Source: Billgrantia zhangzhouensis
GTDB taxonomy: Bacteria > Pseudomonadota > Gammaproteobacteria > Pseudomonadales > Halomonadaceae
Assembly: GCF_021404465.1 (NCBI RefSeq)
Contig: NZ_JABFTT010000002.1
Coordinates: 186,001 to 250,000 of the forward strand
Direction: 5' to 3'
DNA length: 64,000 nt
The number at the start of each line of letters is the position of its first letter. Within the stretch, counting starts at the first letter, position 1. The notes under the pieces are model-generated. The model was not told the DNA's origin. It ran no database searches and worked only from the letters and a program-made list of their open reading frames with translations. The position numbers and the translations under genes were made by a program. Shown piece after piece: positions 1 through 9,340 of this stretch.

Positions 1-784
1 GGTTGTTGGCTGCCCCGCAGATCGCCTTGGCCCTGAGCCGCCTGGCTACGCCTTCCGTCAGCACAGCGCCCATGGCGCAAGGGGCGAATACGTCGACCTC
101 GGCATCGAAGATTTCCTCGGGAGCGACACTCAACGCTCCCAGCTCATCGCTAAGCAGGCCAAGGCTATCGCGATCGACATCGGTCAGCACCAGTTGGGCG
201 CCCGCCTCGTGTAGCTCCCGGGCGAGGTGGGCGCCGACATGACCGACGCCCTGGATGGCCACACGCAGGCCCTTCAGGTCGTCGCGACCGAAGCGATGGC
301 GCACGGCGCTCTTCATTGCGCAGAACACGCCATGGGCGGTAAAGGGCGAGGGGTCGCCGGTTTCGCCGTCATGGCCAAGGCCGCTGACGTGGCGAGTCTC
401 CTCCCGAATCAGCCGCATGTCTTCCTCGCCACTACCGGAGTCTTCGGCGGTGATGTAGCGACCGCCCAACGATTCGACGAGCCGGCCCATGGCACGTAGC
501 AGCGAAGGGGTTTTGTCGGTGCGCGGGTTGGCAATGATGACCGCCTTGCCGCCACCGAGGGGCAGGTCGGCCAGGGCCGATTTGTAGGTCATGCCGCGGG
601 ACAGGCGCAGCACGTCGGTGAGGGCGTCGCCCTCGTCGGCGTAGGGGTAGATGCGCAGGCCGCCCAGGGCGGGGCCGCGGCGGGTGTCGTGGATGGCGAT
701 GATGGCTCGCAGTCCGCTGGCTTCATCGCAGCCGAAGACGATCTGCTGATGGTGGTCGAACTCGGGATGATCGAAGACCCGCAT
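1..784 (-). CDS. Leucine dehydrogenase-type amino acid dehydrogenase (partial, 3' end beyond left edge)
   Basis: This is a Glu/Leu/Phe/Val dehydrogenase family protein. It should oxidatively deaminate branched-chain amino acids with NAD. About 261 codons are visible; the C-terminal part lies left of the window. The N-terminus [18 protein letters not shown], the [12 protein letters not shown] segment and the PLGGGKAVI substrate-binding glycine loop with its lysine are characteristic. The downstream AIQGVGHVG is the Rossmann NAD-binding motif. ATG at 784 is preceded by GGGAG at suitable spacing. The gene diverges from acylphosphatase across about 230 bases in which I see nothing else. Leucine rather than valine or phenylalanine specificity is an inference from the family. 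Confidence 0.88.
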   Translation of the reverse strand, partial: MRVFDHPEFDHHQQIVFGCDEASGLRAIIAIHDTRRGPALGGLRIYPYADEGDALTDVLRLSRGMTYKSALADLPLGGGKAVIIANPRTDKTPSLLRAMGRLVESLGGRYITAEDSGSGEEDMRLIREETRHVSGLGHDGETGDPSPFTAHGVFCAMKSAVRHRFGRDDLKGLRVAIQGVGHVGAHLARELHEAGAQLVLTDVDRDSLGLLSDELGALSVAPEEIFDAEVDVFAPCAMGAVLTEGVARRLRAKAICGAANN

Positions 785-1012
785 GGCGTTATCTCCCTTG
801 TGAGGATGCTTTGTTGTGGTGTGGAGCGCGGTGGGTGGCACCGCTTCCGTTGGGGCGACCGTTGCTTATGGCGAGGCCGCATCCCTATTATCAAGATTAG
901 AGCATTTGCAGGCCCGACTGGAATCGTGCCTGGATATCGGTGCGTTGATGGCAGCGTGCCAAGCCGGCTTGACGCGAAATGTGGGCTCGAACCGTTGAGG
1001 CGAGGAGGACGA

Positions 1013-1285
1013 ATGAGCAAACGCTGTGTGAAGGCCCTGGTAGCCGGCAAGGTACAGGGTGTGTGGTATCGCCGTGCAGTGCAGGAGCAGGCGCTGCAAC
1101 ATGGCCTGACCGGCTACGCCAAGAACCTGGCCGATGGTCAAGTGGAGGTAATGCTGTGCGGCGACGGCGAGGCGGTCAACCAGGTTGCCAGCTGGCTATG
1201 GCAGGGGCCGCCGAATGCCCGGGTCACTCACGTCGAGCTAGAAGCGCTGGAGTGTCACGACCCGGACAATTTCGTTTGTCTCTAA
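1013..1285 (+). CDS. acyP: Acylphosphatase
   Basis: Small cytosolic enzyme of 90 residues that hydrolyses acyl phosphates such as acetyl phosphate or carbamoyl phosphate. The signature GKVQGVWYRR spans residues 12-21, with the phosphate-binding arginine at R20. The second catalytic residue, asparagine, is at N38 in GYAKNLADG. Length fits the family (about 90 residues). ATG 1013 is chosen because it follows a strong GAGGAGG ribosome-binding site; the open frame runs further upstream but without family similarity. It stands alone between divergent and convergent neighbours. Confidence 0.93.
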   Translation: MSKRCVKALVAGKVQGVWYRRAVQEQALQHGLTGYAKNLADGQVEVMLCGDGEAVNQVASWLWQGPPNARVTHVELEALECHDPDNFVCL

Positions 1286-1297
1286 TGCCGAGGAAGC

Positions 1298-2239
1298 CTA
1301 GCCGAGGGTGTCGGCGATCCACTCCACCACGGCCTCACCGTCCACCTCGAGGCACACTTCCGCCAGGGGCGTCTGTGACCAGCGATCCTGAATGAAGCCG
1401 CGTCCCTCGGGGGCAAAGAGGGTTTGGCCCTCGGCGATGCCCTCGGTGACGACCGAAAGATGCCCTGGGGCGGTGGTGAACAGCTCCGGGCGCAGCAGCC
1501 AGGCCAGCGCGCAGCTGTCGTGGGGGCAGCAGCCGTCGATGCCGAGGAATTCGCGATAGAATTCGCGGTAGAAGGCGTAGCTGCCAGCCAGTACTTTGCC
1601 CAGCTCGCCCTGGCCCGCCTCGATGCGCTGCATGTGCGCCTGGCTGAGCACGCAGCGGTGGGTGACGTCGAGCCCGACCAGGGTCAGCGGCCAGCCGGCG
1701 TTGAGCACACGCTGGGCGGCATGAGGATCATTGAACATGTTGGCTTCGGCCACGGGGGTGACGTTGCCACCCTCGCGAATCGAGCCGCCCATGATCACCA
1801 CGCGCTTGACCTTCTCGGTGAGCGCCGGGTCGAGCTGCAGGGCGGCAGCCAGGTTGCCTACCGGGCCGACCGCGACCAGCGTGACCTCGCCGGGGCGGGC
1901 GTTGACCGTATCGACGATGAACTGCGCGGCGTTGCGCGGATCTTTCTTCCCCTTCACATCGGGAAGCTCGATATTGCCCAGGCCATTGGCACCATGAATA
2001 TGGGCCGGCGCCGGGTGGCGCGGATTGACCATGGGGCCGGCGGCACCCTGAGCAACGGGAATGTCACGACCTGCCAGCTCGCTCAGCAGCAGAGCGTTGT
2101 GGGTGGCGGTCTCGATGTCGACGTTGCCGTAGGTGGTGGTCAGGCCGAGTAGATCGATCTCGGGATGGCGCAACGCGATGGCGATGGCCTGGGCGTCGTC
2201 GACGCCGGGGTCGGTATCGAAGATGATCGGATGCGACAC
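1298..2239 (-). CDS. Inosine-uridine preferring nucleoside hydrolase
   Basis: Nucleoside N-ribohydrolase of 313 residues, cleaving nucleosides to base plus ribose. The N-terminal DTDPGVDD motif (residues 8-15) is the calcium- and ribose-binding signature, and CPHDSCALAW near residue 240 carries the expected catalytic histidine. The start is GTG, preceded by AAGGAGG at 5-base spacing. It is the last gene of a minus-strand operon with a ribokinase-like kinase 17 bases upstream, so ribose released here could be phosphorylated by the neighbour. Exact substrate (purine or pyrimidine) cannot be told, so no rih letter is assigned. Confidence 0.9.
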   Translation of the reverse strand: MSHPIIFDTDPGVDDAQAIAIALRHPEIDLLGLTTTYGNVDIETATHNALLLSELAGRDIPVAQGAAGPMVNPRHPAPAHIHGANGLGNIELPDVKGKKDPRNAAQFIVDTVNARPGEVTLVAVGPVGNLAAALQLDPALTEKVKRVVIMGGSIREGGNVTPVAEANMFNDPHAAQRVLNAGWPLTLVGLDVTHRCVLSQAHMQRIEAGQGELGKVLAGSYAFYREFYREFLGIDGCCPHDSCALAWLLRPELFTTAPGHLSVVTEGIAEGQTLFAPEGRGFIQDRWSQTPLAEVCLEVDGEAVVEWIADTLG

Positions 2240-2256
2240 GTTGCCTCCTTGGGGTG

Positions 2257-3162
2257 TCAGTTGAGAAACCGCTCGACTTCGTCTCGCGACGGGATGCTGT
2301 CGGCGGCGCCGGGGCGTTGTACGCCGAGCGCTGCGGCATGAGCAGCGAACGCCAGGCAGTCGGGAAGGGAGCGCTGCTCCTGCAGTGCCGCCATGAAATA
2401 GCCGATGAAGGTATCGCCAGCGCCGGTGGTATCCACCGGCTCCACCGGCAGTGCGGGTTGGAAATGACGCTCGCTGCCTGACTGATACCAGGCGCCTTCG
2501 CTACCAAGGGTCAGCACCGTTGCTGTATTCGGCAGTCGCTCGTGCAATCCTTCCAGCAGAACATGAGCGTCGCTCGTCTCGGGCAGACCGGCGAGCCAGG
2601 CGGCCTCGCCGCGGTTGACGAACAGTAGTTGGCAGGCTTCCAGCGGCAGTGCCAGTACCGTGTCGCTCATCGGCGCGGGATTGAAGGCGATGGCGAGCCC
2701 CTGTTGGCGTGCGCATTCGAGCAGTTCGGGCAGGGCATTGCACTCGTTCTGCACCAGTAGCCAGTCATCAGGCTTGGCCGTCTCGCACAGTGCTTCGAGG
2801 TGGCGGCGGGTGAAGCCGTGATTGGCTCCAGGGCAGAGAATGATGGCGTTCTCGCCGTGGTCATCGACCTGGATGATGGCATGCCCGCTGGGTTCGTCCA
2901 CCAGTTCGACATGAGTGACGTCGACGCCGGCGCGGGCCAGCCGGTCGCGTGCCCAGCCGTCCTGGCGACCCAGTCGGCCCCAGTGACACACCTGGCCGCC
3001 GGCCAGGGCCATGGCCAGCGACTGATTGGCCCCCTTGCCGCCCAGGCCGACCTGATAGCTGCGGCTGGCCAGCGTCTCGCCGGGATGGACCAGATGCGGC
3101 ACCCGATAGAAGTGGTCGAGGTTGATCGAGCCGAGGTTGTGAAGCATGGAGTTGTGCAGCAT
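2257..3162 (-). CDS. rbsK: Ribokinase-like PfkB-family sugar kinase
   Basis: PfkB-family kinase of about 301 residues, most likely ATP-dependent ribokinase. It has the N-terminal GSINLDHF strand, the GGKGANQSLA motif that contacts the sugar, and the C-terminal DTTGAGDTFIGYF motif with the catalytic aspartate and anion hole. Several ATGs lie close together at the start (3168, 3162, 3147); 3162 has the best spacing (7 bases) from GGAG, while 3168 overlaps the upstream dehydrogenase stop. Coupling to a nucleoside hydrolase supports ribose salvage. Another PfkB sugar or nucleoside substrate remains possible. Confidence 0.82.
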   Translation of the reverse strand: MLHNSMLHNLGSINLDHFYRVPHLVHPGETLASRSYQVGLGGKGANQSLAMALAGGQVCHWGRLGRQDGWARDRLARAGVDVTHVELVDEPSGHAIIQVDDHGENAIILCPGANHGFTRRHLEALCETAKPDDWLLVQNECNALPELLECARQQGLAIAFNPAPMSDTVLALPLEACQLLFVNRGEAAWLAGLPETSDAHVLLEGLHERLPNTATVLTLGSEGAWYQSGSERHFQPALPVEPVDTTGAGDTFIGYFMAALQEQRSLPDCLAFAAHAAALGVQRPGAADSIPSRDEVERFLN

Positions 3163-3164
3163 GG

Positions 3165-4112
3165 TCATGCTCCGTCCCGCTGAGCCTTCCAGCGGCGCAG
3201 GTTGTCGCTGGTGAGTGCCACGATGCGTTGGCGTGCTTCGGGGGTGATCCAGGCGTTGTGCGGGGTCACGATCAGGTTCAAGGGCTCGTTCAGGGCGTCG
3301 AGCAGGGCGTGTCCATCACGCGGTGGCTCCGCCGGCAGCACGTCGACGCCGAGACCGCCGAGTCGCCCCTGTCGCAATGCGGCAAGTGCGGCTTCTTCGT
3401 CGATGATTCCCCCGCGGGCGCAGTTCACCAGCAGGGCATCGGGCTTGAGGGTCGCCAGCCGATCGGCGCCGATCAGGTGGCGAGTGGCGTCGGTGAGCGG
3501 GCAGTGCAGGCTGATGACGTCGGCTTCGGGGGCGAGTTCGGCGATGCCGGGACGGCTGTCGGCGGCTTCGTGGCCGGGGCGGGCGGCGAAGTTCACACGC
3601 ATGCCCAGGGCTTCGCCGAGGGCGCCGACGCGGCTGCCCAGCTCGCCCTGGCCGACGATGACCAGATGCTTGCCTTCGAGCTGTAGCGTGCCGTGGTTCA
3701 TCAGGCAGAAGAAAGGGCTCTCGTTCCAGCGTTCGGCCGCCACGTCGCGCTGGTAGAGCGGCAGGCGATTGGCCAGGGCCAGGATCAGCATCAACGTGTG
3801 CTGGGCCACGCTGGCGGTGCCATAGGCCGTGACGTTGCGCACCTCGATGCCCAAGCGCTCGGCGGTGGCCATGTCGATGTTGTTGGTGCCGGTGGCCAGC
3901 ACGCAGATCAGCTTGAGTTCAGACAGCGCCTCGAGGGTGGTGGCATCGAGCACTACCTTGTTGACGATGGCTACCTGGGCGCCGGCCAGGCGCTCGCGAC
4001 TCTGCTCGGTCGTACTGGCCAGGTGGACTTCGAGATCGTCGACCTGTTCACGGATGGCGGAAAGATCGATATCGGGCCCCAGGCTGGCGGCATCGAGTAT
4101 CACGGCTTTCAT
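3165..4112 (-). CDS. D-2-hydroxyacid dehydrogenase (glycerate/hydroxypyruvate reductase type)
   Basis: NAD(P)-dependent 2-hydroxyacid dehydrogenase of 315 residues. It has the nucleotide-binding VIVGQGELGSRVG motif in the middle and the catalytic triad in order: Arg in NCARGGIIDE, Glu in GVDVLPAEPP, and His in TPHNAWIT. The overall sequence is nearest to HprA-type glycerate dehydrogenases as I know them. ATG 4112 follows AAGGA. It is the first gene of a three-gene minus-strand operon and its 3' end overlaps the kinase start. Why it travels with nucleoside/ribose genes is unclear; substrate is not established. Confidence 0.87.
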   Translation of the reverse strand: MKAVILDAASLGPDIDLSAIREQVDDLEVHLASTTEQSRERLAGAQVAIVNKVVLDATTLEALSELKLICVLATGTNNIDMATAERLGIEVRNVTAYGTASVAQHTLMLILALANRLPLYQRDVAAERWNESPFFCLMNHGTLQLEGKHLVIVGQGELGSRVGALGEALGMRVNFAARPGHEAADSRPGIAELAPEADVISLHCPLTDATRHLIGADRLATLKPDALLVNCARGGIIDEEAALAALRQGRLGGLGVDVLPAEPPRDGHALLDALNEPLNLIVTPHNAWITPEARQRIVALTSDNLRRWKAQRDGA

Positions 4113-4266
4113 GCTGGTTTTCCTTGTGCTGTCGCCGTGGCAAGGCCGGGACAGGCCATGCCAGGCACGTTATACTATCGGGCTTTCACGGCAGGCTTGG
4201 AATGTGCACCGCTCGACCCTATATCGCCGTTGGTTGCGCGCTGTCGAATCAGGAGTGAATTGAACC

Positions 4267-4539
4267 ATGCCCATCTATGAATATCAGTGCAAGGCCTGCG
4301 GCCATCGTCTGGAGAAGCTCCAGAAGCTCAGCGCCGCCCCTCTGACCGACTGTCCTGCCTGTGAAGCACCGGCGCTTTCCCGCCTGGTTTCCGCAGCGGG
4401 CTTCCGTCTGGCCGGTGGCGGCTGGTACGAAACCGACTTCAAGTCCGGCAGCAAGAAGAATCTGGCCGGCGACTCCGCTGGCGGCGGCGGAGAGAGCAAA
4501 GAAAGCAAGGCGCCGACCAAAGACGGCGCTGCGGCCTGA
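4267..4539 (+). CDS. FmdB family zinc-ribbon regulatory protein
   Basis: Small 90-residue protein starting MPIYEYQCKACGHRLE, the classic FmdB/putative regulatory protein opening. Two CxxC pairs (C8/C11 and C29/C32) form a zinc ribbon, followed by a glycine- and lysine-rich, probably disordered tail. Biochemical function of the family is unknown. ATG follows CAGGAGTGA. It sits 44 bases upstream of aspS and is probably co-transcribed, an arrangement common in pseudomonads and relatives. A weak TATACT -10-like hexamer lies at 4171-4176. Confidence 0.88.
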   Translation: MPIYEYQCKACGHRLEKLQKLSAAPLTDCPACEAPALSRLVSAAGFRLAGGGWYETDFKSGSKKNLAGDSAGGGGESKESKAPTKDGAAA

Positions 4540-4583
4540 CCGCGAGACCCTTCAATCGATAACGTTACGAAACAGGATACGAC

Positions 4584-6362
4584 ATGCGCAGCCATTATTG
4601 CGGCCAGCTCAACGAGACCATGGTGGATGAGACGGTCACCCTGTGCGGCTGGGTTCACCGCCGCCGTGACCACGGGGGCGTGATCTTCCTCGACATGCGC
4701 GATCGCGACGGTATCGCCCAGGTTGTGGTAGACCCCGACACCGCCGAGGCCTTCGCCACGGCCGACCGCGCGCGCAGCGAGTATGTGCTGCGCATCTCCG
4801 GTCGCGTGCGGCTGCGCCCCGAAGGCACTCAGAACCCCAAGATGCCCACCGGGATGATCGAAGTGCTGGCCAAGGACGTCGAAGTGCTGAATACGGCGGC
4901 CACGCCGCCATTCCAGCTTGACGAACATGGCAAGGTCGGCGAGGAGGTGCGTCTCAAGCACCGCTACATCGACCTGCGCCGTCCGGAGATGATCGAGAAG
5001 CTGCGCCTGCGCTCGCGCATCTCCCACCATGTGCGCGCCTTCCTCGAAGGGCAGGGTTTCCTCGACATCGAGACGCCGATCTTGACCCGTGCCACGCCCG
5101 AGGGCGCCCGCGATTATCTGGTGCCGAGCCGTACCCATCCGGGCAGCTTCTTTGCGCTGCCGCAGTCGCCTCAGCTGTTCAAACAGCTGCTCATGGTGGC
5201 CGGCTTCGACCGCTACTACCAGATCGCCAAGTGCTTCCGTGACGAGGATCTGCGCGCCGATCGTCAGCCTGAGTTCACCCAGATCGATATCGAGGCTTCC
5301 TTCGTCGAGGAGAGCGATATCATGGGCGTGACCGAGGCCATGATTCGCGAGCTGTTCCAGGACGTGCTCGACGTTGAGCTACCCGAGTTCCCGCGCATGA
5401 GCTGGGCCGAGGCCATGGACCGTTACGGCTCCGACAAGCCCGACCTGCGCATTCCGCTGACGCTGGTCGACGTCGACGACCTGATGAAGAAGGTCGACTT
5501 CCAGGTCTTCTCCGGCCCGGCCAATGCCGCCGACGGCCGCGTCGCGGCGCTCAAGGTGCCGGGCGGGGCCAGCATGTCGCGTAAGGTGATCGACGACTAC
5601 ACCAAGTTCGTGGGCATCTACGGCGCCAAGGGGCTGGCCTGGATCAAGGTCAACGAGCGCGCCAAGGGCATCGAGGGGCTGCAGTCGCCGATCGTCAAGT
5701 TCATGGAGAACGTGATCGAGGAACTGCTCGACCGAGTGGGCGCGGCGGACGGCGACATCGTCTTCTTCGGCGCCGACAAGGCCAAGGTCGTCAACGAGGC
5801 CCTGGGTGCGCTGCGGGTCAAGCTGGGCGAGGATCTCAACCTCTATACCCGAGATTGGGCGCCGTTGTGGGTGGTCGATTTCCCCATGTTCGAAGCCGAC
5901 GACAACGGTCGCCTGAGCCCGCTGCACCACCCGTTCACCTCGCCCTCGTGCAGCCCCGAGGAGCTCAAGGCCAACCCGGCCGGCGCGCTCTCGCGAGCCT
6001 ACGATATGGTGCTGAACGGTACCGAGCTGGGTGGCGGCTCGATTCGTATCCACGACCAGCAGATGCAGAGTACGGTGTTCGAGATTCTCGGCATCGGCGA
6101 AGAGGAGGCCCGCGAGAAGTTCGGCTTCCTGCTCGACGCCCTGCACTATGGTGCGCCGCCCCACGGTGGCCTGGCCTTCGGTCTCGACCGCCTGGTGATG
6201 CTGATGGCCGGTGCGCGCACCATCCGTGAAGTGATCGCGTTCCCCAAGACCCAGAGCGCGGCCTGCCTGATGACCGACGCGCCGGGCGAGGTGAGCGGCG
6301 ATCAATTGCGTGAGCTCAACATCCGCCTGCGCCAGAAGGCCAAGGCGGAAGGGCAGGAGTGA
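4584..6362 (+). CDS. aspS: Aspartyl-tRNA synthetase
   Basis: Class II aminoacyl-tRNA synthetase of 592 residues that charges tRNA-Asp. It has an N-terminal OB-fold anticodon-binding domain ([29 protein letters not shown]), class II motif 2 ([16 protein letters not shown]), the bacterial GAD insertion in the middle, and motif 3 ([12 protein letters not shown]) near the C-terminus. Length matches bacterial-type AspRS. Whether it also charges tRNA-Asn cannot be judged here; many proteobacterial forms do. A terminator-like hairpin follows, and yebC, which often sits between aspS and ruvC in relatives, is absent. Confidence 0.97.
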   Translation: MRSHYCGQLNETMVDETVTLCGWVHRRRDHGGVIFLDMRDRDGIAQVVVDPDTAEAFATADRARSEYVLRISGRVRLRPEGTQNPKMPTGMIEVLAKDVEVLNTAATPPFQLDEHGKVGEEVRLKHRYIDLRRPEMIEKLRLRSRISHHVRAFLEGQGFLDIETPILTRATPEGARDYLVPSRTHPGSFFALPQSPQLFKQLLMVAGFDRYYQIAKCFRDEDLRADRQPEFTQIDIEASFVEESDIMGVTEAMIRELFQDVLDVELPEFPRMSWAEAMDRYGSDKPDLRIPLTLVDVDDLMKKVDFQVFSGPANAADGRVAALKVPGGASMSRKVIDDYTKFVGIYGAKGLAWIKVNERAKGIEGLQSPIVKFMENVIEELLDRVGAADGDIVFFGADKAKVVNEALGALRVKLGEDLNLYTRDWAPLWVVDFPMFEADDNGRLSPLHHPFTSPSCSPEELKANPAGALSRAYDMVLNGTELGGGSIRIHDQQMQSTVFEILGIGEEEAREKFGFLLDALHYGAPPHGGLAFGLDRLVMLMAGARTIREVIAFPKTQSAACLMTDAPGEVSGDQLRELNIRLRQKAKAEGQE

Positions 6363-6391
6363 GTACGCCAGCCAGCTGTGCGATGAACGAG

Positions 6392-6414
6392 ACCGGCGCC
6401 CCAGTGGCGCCGGT
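6392..6414 (+). terminator. Hairpin after aspS
   Basis: A perfect 9-bp stem (ACCGGCGCC / GGCGCCGGT) with a 5-base loop, followed by only a short TTC. It lies 30 bases after the aspS stop and before ruvC. The weak T-tract makes it a probable but leaky terminator. Confidence 0.5.
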
Positions 6415-6480
6415 TTCACGACGCCTTCAGGGTGACCAGGCCGGACGCGTATCGAGTGCCCCCGTGAGGGAGAGTGTGTC

Positions 6481-7020
6481 ATGCTGATCCTCGGAATCGA
6501 TCCCGGCTCGCGCATCACCGGCTACGGCGTGCTCGATGTCGCTACGCCTAAACCACGCTACGTGGCCAGCGGCTGCATTCGCCTGCAGGACGCTGACTTG
6601 TCGCAGCGCCTGGCGCGCATCTATGCGGGTATCGCCGAGTTGATCGGCGAGTATCGCCCGGGTGAAGTGGCCATTGAGCAGGTATTCATGTCGAAGAACC
6701 CGGACTCCGCCCTCAAGCTCGGCCAGGCGCGTGGTGCGGCTATCGTCTGCGCCGCCAATCACGGCCTGGCCGTGCACGAGTACGGGCCGCGTCAGATCAA
6801 GCAAGCGGTGACCGGTAGCGGTGGGGCGACCAAGGCCCAGGTGCAGCACATGGTGGTGGCGATTCTGGGGCTGGACGGCTCGCCCCAGGCCGATGCCGCC
6901 GATGCACTGGCCATTGCCCTGACCCACGCCCATGCCAGGCTGGGCCTGGTCACGCAGGGCAGTTTCGGCGGACATCGCTCGCAACGCCGAGGCGGCTCCT
7001 GGCGTGATTACCGCCCTTGA
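6481..7020 (+). CDS. ruvC: Crossover junction endodeoxyribonuclease RuvC
   Basis: Holliday junction resolvase of 179 residues. It nicks symmetric strands of four-way junctions bound by RuvAB. The RNase H-like fold is evident from LILGIDPGS with catalytic D7, VAIEQVF with E66, and the C-terminal [14 protein letters not shown] acidic/histidine cluster. The C-terminus continues slightly past the usual end with a basic tail. It opens a ruvC-ruvA-ruvB block, though 154 bases separate it from ruvA. Confidence 0.96.
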   Translation: MLILGIDPGSRITGYGVLDVATPKPRYVASGCIRLQDADLSQRLARIYAGIAELIGEYRPGEVAIEQVFMSKNPDSALKLGQARGAAIVCAANHGLAVHEYGPRQIKQAVTGSGGATKAQVQHMVVAILGLDGSPQADAADALAIALTHAHARLGLVTQGSFGGHRSQRRGGSWRDYRP

Positions 7021-7073
7021 TGGCGGGTCGGCGGGCTGGGCAAAATAATTCTCGAACACCGTTTACCATGGGC

Positions 7074-7102
7074 TGGTCAGCCGCTTGAGCGACCAGTATA
7101 GT
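7074..7102 (+). promoter_or_regulatory. Possible ruvA promoter within an inverted repeat
   Basis: TGGTCA and TATAGT hexamers are separated by 17 bases, about 70 bases upstream of ruvA. They overlap an inverted repeat CTGGTC...GACCAG (7073-7078 and 7091-7096). The -35 match is only four of six. No LexA box of the CTG-N10-CAG form is present. Confidence 0.35.
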
Positions 7103-7174
7103 GGCGCCAGGAAGGGGCCTTCGGCCTGGACGTATTTCGGAACGGGATTTATCGGAATGGGACTGTAAGTCGCC

Positions 7175-7789
7175 ATGATCGGACGCTTGCGTGGCACCCT
7201 GCTCGAGAAGCAGCCGCCCTGGTTGGTGGTGGACGTGGCCGGCGTCGGCTACGAACTCGAAGCCTCGATGACGACCCTGGTGGCGCTGCCTGGGACGGGG
7301 GAGTCCGTCTCCCTCTATACGCACCTCACCGTGCGCGAGGATGCCCATCTGCTGTTCGGCTTCGCGCGTGAGCAGGAGCGGGCGCTGTTCCGTGCGCTGA
7401 TCAAGGTCAATGGGGTGGGGCCCAAGCTGGCCCTGGCGATTCTGTCCGGCATGGACGAGACGGCATTCATCCGCTGCGTGATGGAGGACGACGCCAAGTC
7501 GCTTACCCGCCTGCCTGGGGTCGGCAAGAAGACCGCCGAACGCTTGATCATCGAGATGCGGGATCGCTTTCCGCACTGGGGGCACCCTGGCGCGCCCGAT
7601 CTTGCCGGTGCCACGGCGCCGACCAGCGAGACTCGGGAGCGGCAGGATCCGCTGGCGGATGCCGAGGCGGCACTGGTCAGTCTGGGCTACAAGCCCACCG
7701 AGGCGGCTAAGATGCTCTCGGGGCTGGAAGATGGCCTGACGACCGAAGCCTTGATCAAGGCCGCCCTGACCAGGCGTATGGCCGGCTAG
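7175..7789 (+). CDS. ruvA: Holliday junction branch migration protein RuvA
   Basis: DNA-binding subunit of 204 residues that forms tetramers on Holliday junctions and loads RuvB. It starts MIGRLRGTLLEK, has an N-terminal OB-fold, then two helix-hairpin-helix motifs (around VNGVGPKLALAIL and LPGVGKKTAERLI), and a flexible link to the C-terminal domain III (ALVSLGYKPTEAAKML) that contacts RuvB. Length is as expected. ruvB follows after about 100 bases. Confidence 0.97.
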   Translation: MIGRLRGTLLEKQPPWLVVDVAGVGYELEASMTTLVALPGTGESVSLYTHLTVREDAHLLFGFAREQERALFRALIKVNGVGPKLALAILSGMDETAFIRCVMEDDAKSLTRLPGVGKKTAERLIIEMRDRFPHWGHPGAPDLAGATAPTSETRERQDPLADAEAALVSLGYKPTEAAKMLSGLEDGLTTEALIKAALTRRMAG

Positions 7790-7887
7790 GTCATGCCTTG
7801 TCGTGTCCGGCCAGCCACCCGTACCGGTCTGTCGGCTGAAACCGTACCGTTGCCCTGGATGTTTCATGAACGCCGCGAGTGTTCGAC

Positions 7888-8925
7888 ATGATGCACAATG
7901 ACCGCTTGATCGCCGCCGACGAGCGCGAGGGCGAGAATCGCGTCGACCACGCGATCCGTCCCAAGCGGCTAGCCGAGTATATCGGCCAGCCCCGCGTGCG
8001 CGAGCAGTTGGAGATATTCATCAGTGCAGCACGTGGGCGTGACGAGAGTCTCGACCATACCTTGGTGTTCGGTCCTCCTGGGCTGGGCAAGACCACGCTT
8101 GCCAATATCATTGCCGCCGAGATGGGAGTGGGGCTCAAGTCCACCTCCGGCCCGGTGCTCGAGCGTGCCGGCGACCTCGCTGCCATGCTCACCAACCTGC
8201 AGCCGGGCGACGTGCTGTTCATCGACGAAATCCATCGTCTCTCACCGGTCGTGGAAGAGATCCTCTATCCCGCGATGGAGGACTTCCAGCTCGACATCGT
8301 CATCGGCGAGGGACCGGCGGCACGCTCGATCAAGCTCGACCTACCGCCTTTTACCCTGGTGGGGGCCACCACGCGTGCTGGTCTGCTCACTTCGCCACTG
8401 CGCGATCGCTTCGGCATCGTCCAGCGCCTGGAGTTCTACGACATCGATGAGTTGACCGAGATCGTCGCGCGCTCGGCCCGGCTGCTTGGCGTCGAGTCGG
8501 ACCGTGAGGGCGCGCGCGAAGTGGCGCGTCGCTCCCGCGGAACACCGCGTATCGCCAACCGCCTGCTGCGTCGGGTTCGCGACTTTGCGCAGGTGCGGGG
8601 CGGCGGTTACGTGGATGCGGCCATTGCCGATCAGGCGCTGAACATGCTGCATGTCGACCATCATGGGCTCGATCACATGGACCGCCGCCTGCTGTTGGCC
8701 ATGATCGAGAAGTTCGACGGGGGCCCGGTGGGCATTGACTCGCTGGCGGCAGCGATCGGCGAGGAGCGCGATACCATCGAGGACGTGATCGAGCCCTACC
8801 TGATTCAGCAGGGACTGATGATGCGTACCGCACGCGGGCGGGTGGTGACTCGCCAGGCGTGGCAACATTTCGGTCTGGTGCCCCATGAACAGGCCCTGGA
8901 TGCGAGCGGCGAGGTGCGTCAGTGA
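7888..8925 (+). CDS. ruvB: Holliday junction branch migration ATPase RuvB
   Basis: AAA+ motor of about 345 residues driving branch migration. It contains Walker [14 protein letters not shown], Walker [12 protein letters not shown], sensor 1 [11 protein letters not shown], the arginine-containing LRDRFGI, and a C-terminal winged helix. The frame opens with GTG at 7879 followed by ATG codons at 7888 and 7891; the ribosome-binding site is weak, so I favour ATG 7888. The stop overlaps the GTG start of ybgC, tying the ruv and tol blocks together. Confidence 0.96.
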   Translation: MMHNDRLIAADEREGENRVDHAIRPKRLAEYIGQPRVREQLEIFISAARGRDESLDHTLVFGPPGLGKTTLANIIAAEMGVGLKSTSGPVLERAGDLAAMLTNLQPGDVLFIDEIHRLSPVVEEILYPAMEDFQLDIVIGEGPAARSIKLDLPPFTLVGATTRAGLLTSPLRDRFGIVQRLEFYDIDELTEIVARSARLLGVESDREGAREVARRSRGTPRIANRLLRRVRDFAQVRGGGYVDAAIADQALNMLHVDHHGLDHMDRRLLLAMIEKFDGGPVGIDSLAAAIGEERDTIEDVIEPYLIQQGLMMRTARGRVVTRQAWQHFGLVPHEQALDASGEVRQ

Positions 8926-9317
8926 ACGATTTTTGCCTGCCGCTGCGTGTCTACATCGAGGATACCGATGCCGGGGGCATCGTTTATTACGTCAACTACC
9001 TCAAGTACATGGAGCGGGCACGCAGCGAGTGGCTGCGCCATCACGGTTTCACCCAGCGCGAGCTGCTCGAAGCCGGTATCCAACTGGTCGTGCATCGGCT
9101 GGAGTGTCGCTATGCCAAGCCCGCCCGCCTCGACGATGAACTCAACGTCTCGGCAGCCGTCCTGTCGCATGGGCGCTGCCGGTTGAGCTTCGTGCAGACA
9201 GTGATGCGTGACGGGGAACCCTTATGCGAGGCGAGGGTCGACATCGCCTGTCTGGATGCCGTTCGTCTCAAACCCACACCCTGGCCGCCGGCACTCGCCG
9301 CGGTTCTCAACGGTTAA
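8922..9317 (+). CDS. ybgC: Tol-Pal system-associated acyl-CoA thioesterase
   Basis: Hotdog-fold thioesterase of 131 residues, the first gene of the tol-pal cluster. It has the YbgC signature [25 protein letters not shown], including the catalytic aspartate in DTDAGG. Known homologues hydrolyse short- or long-chain acyl-CoAs and interact with phospholipid synthesis enzymes. The GTG start at 8922 overlaps the ruvB stop by 4 bases, indicating translational coupling. tolQ follows after 23 bases. Confidence 0.94.
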   Translation: MNDFCLPLRVYIEDTDAGGIVYYVNYLKYMERARSEWLRHHGFTQRELLEAGIQLVVHRLECRYAKPARLDDELNVSAAVLSHGRCRLSFVQTVMRDGEPLCEARVDIACLDAVRLKPTPWPPALAAVLNG

Positions 9318-9340
9318 CTGCAAGATCAGCGAGGAAGCCC

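Noticed and set aside
5379-6518. A 379-codon minus-strand open frame opposite aspS
   Set aside because: Shadow of aspS; no ribosome-binding site or family similarity that I recognise.
7073-7096. CTGGTC...GACCAG before ruvA as a LexA (SOS) box
   Set aside because: The spacing between CTG and CAG is 18 rather than 10 bases and the AT-rich core is missing, so it does not fit a gammaproteobacterial LexA site.
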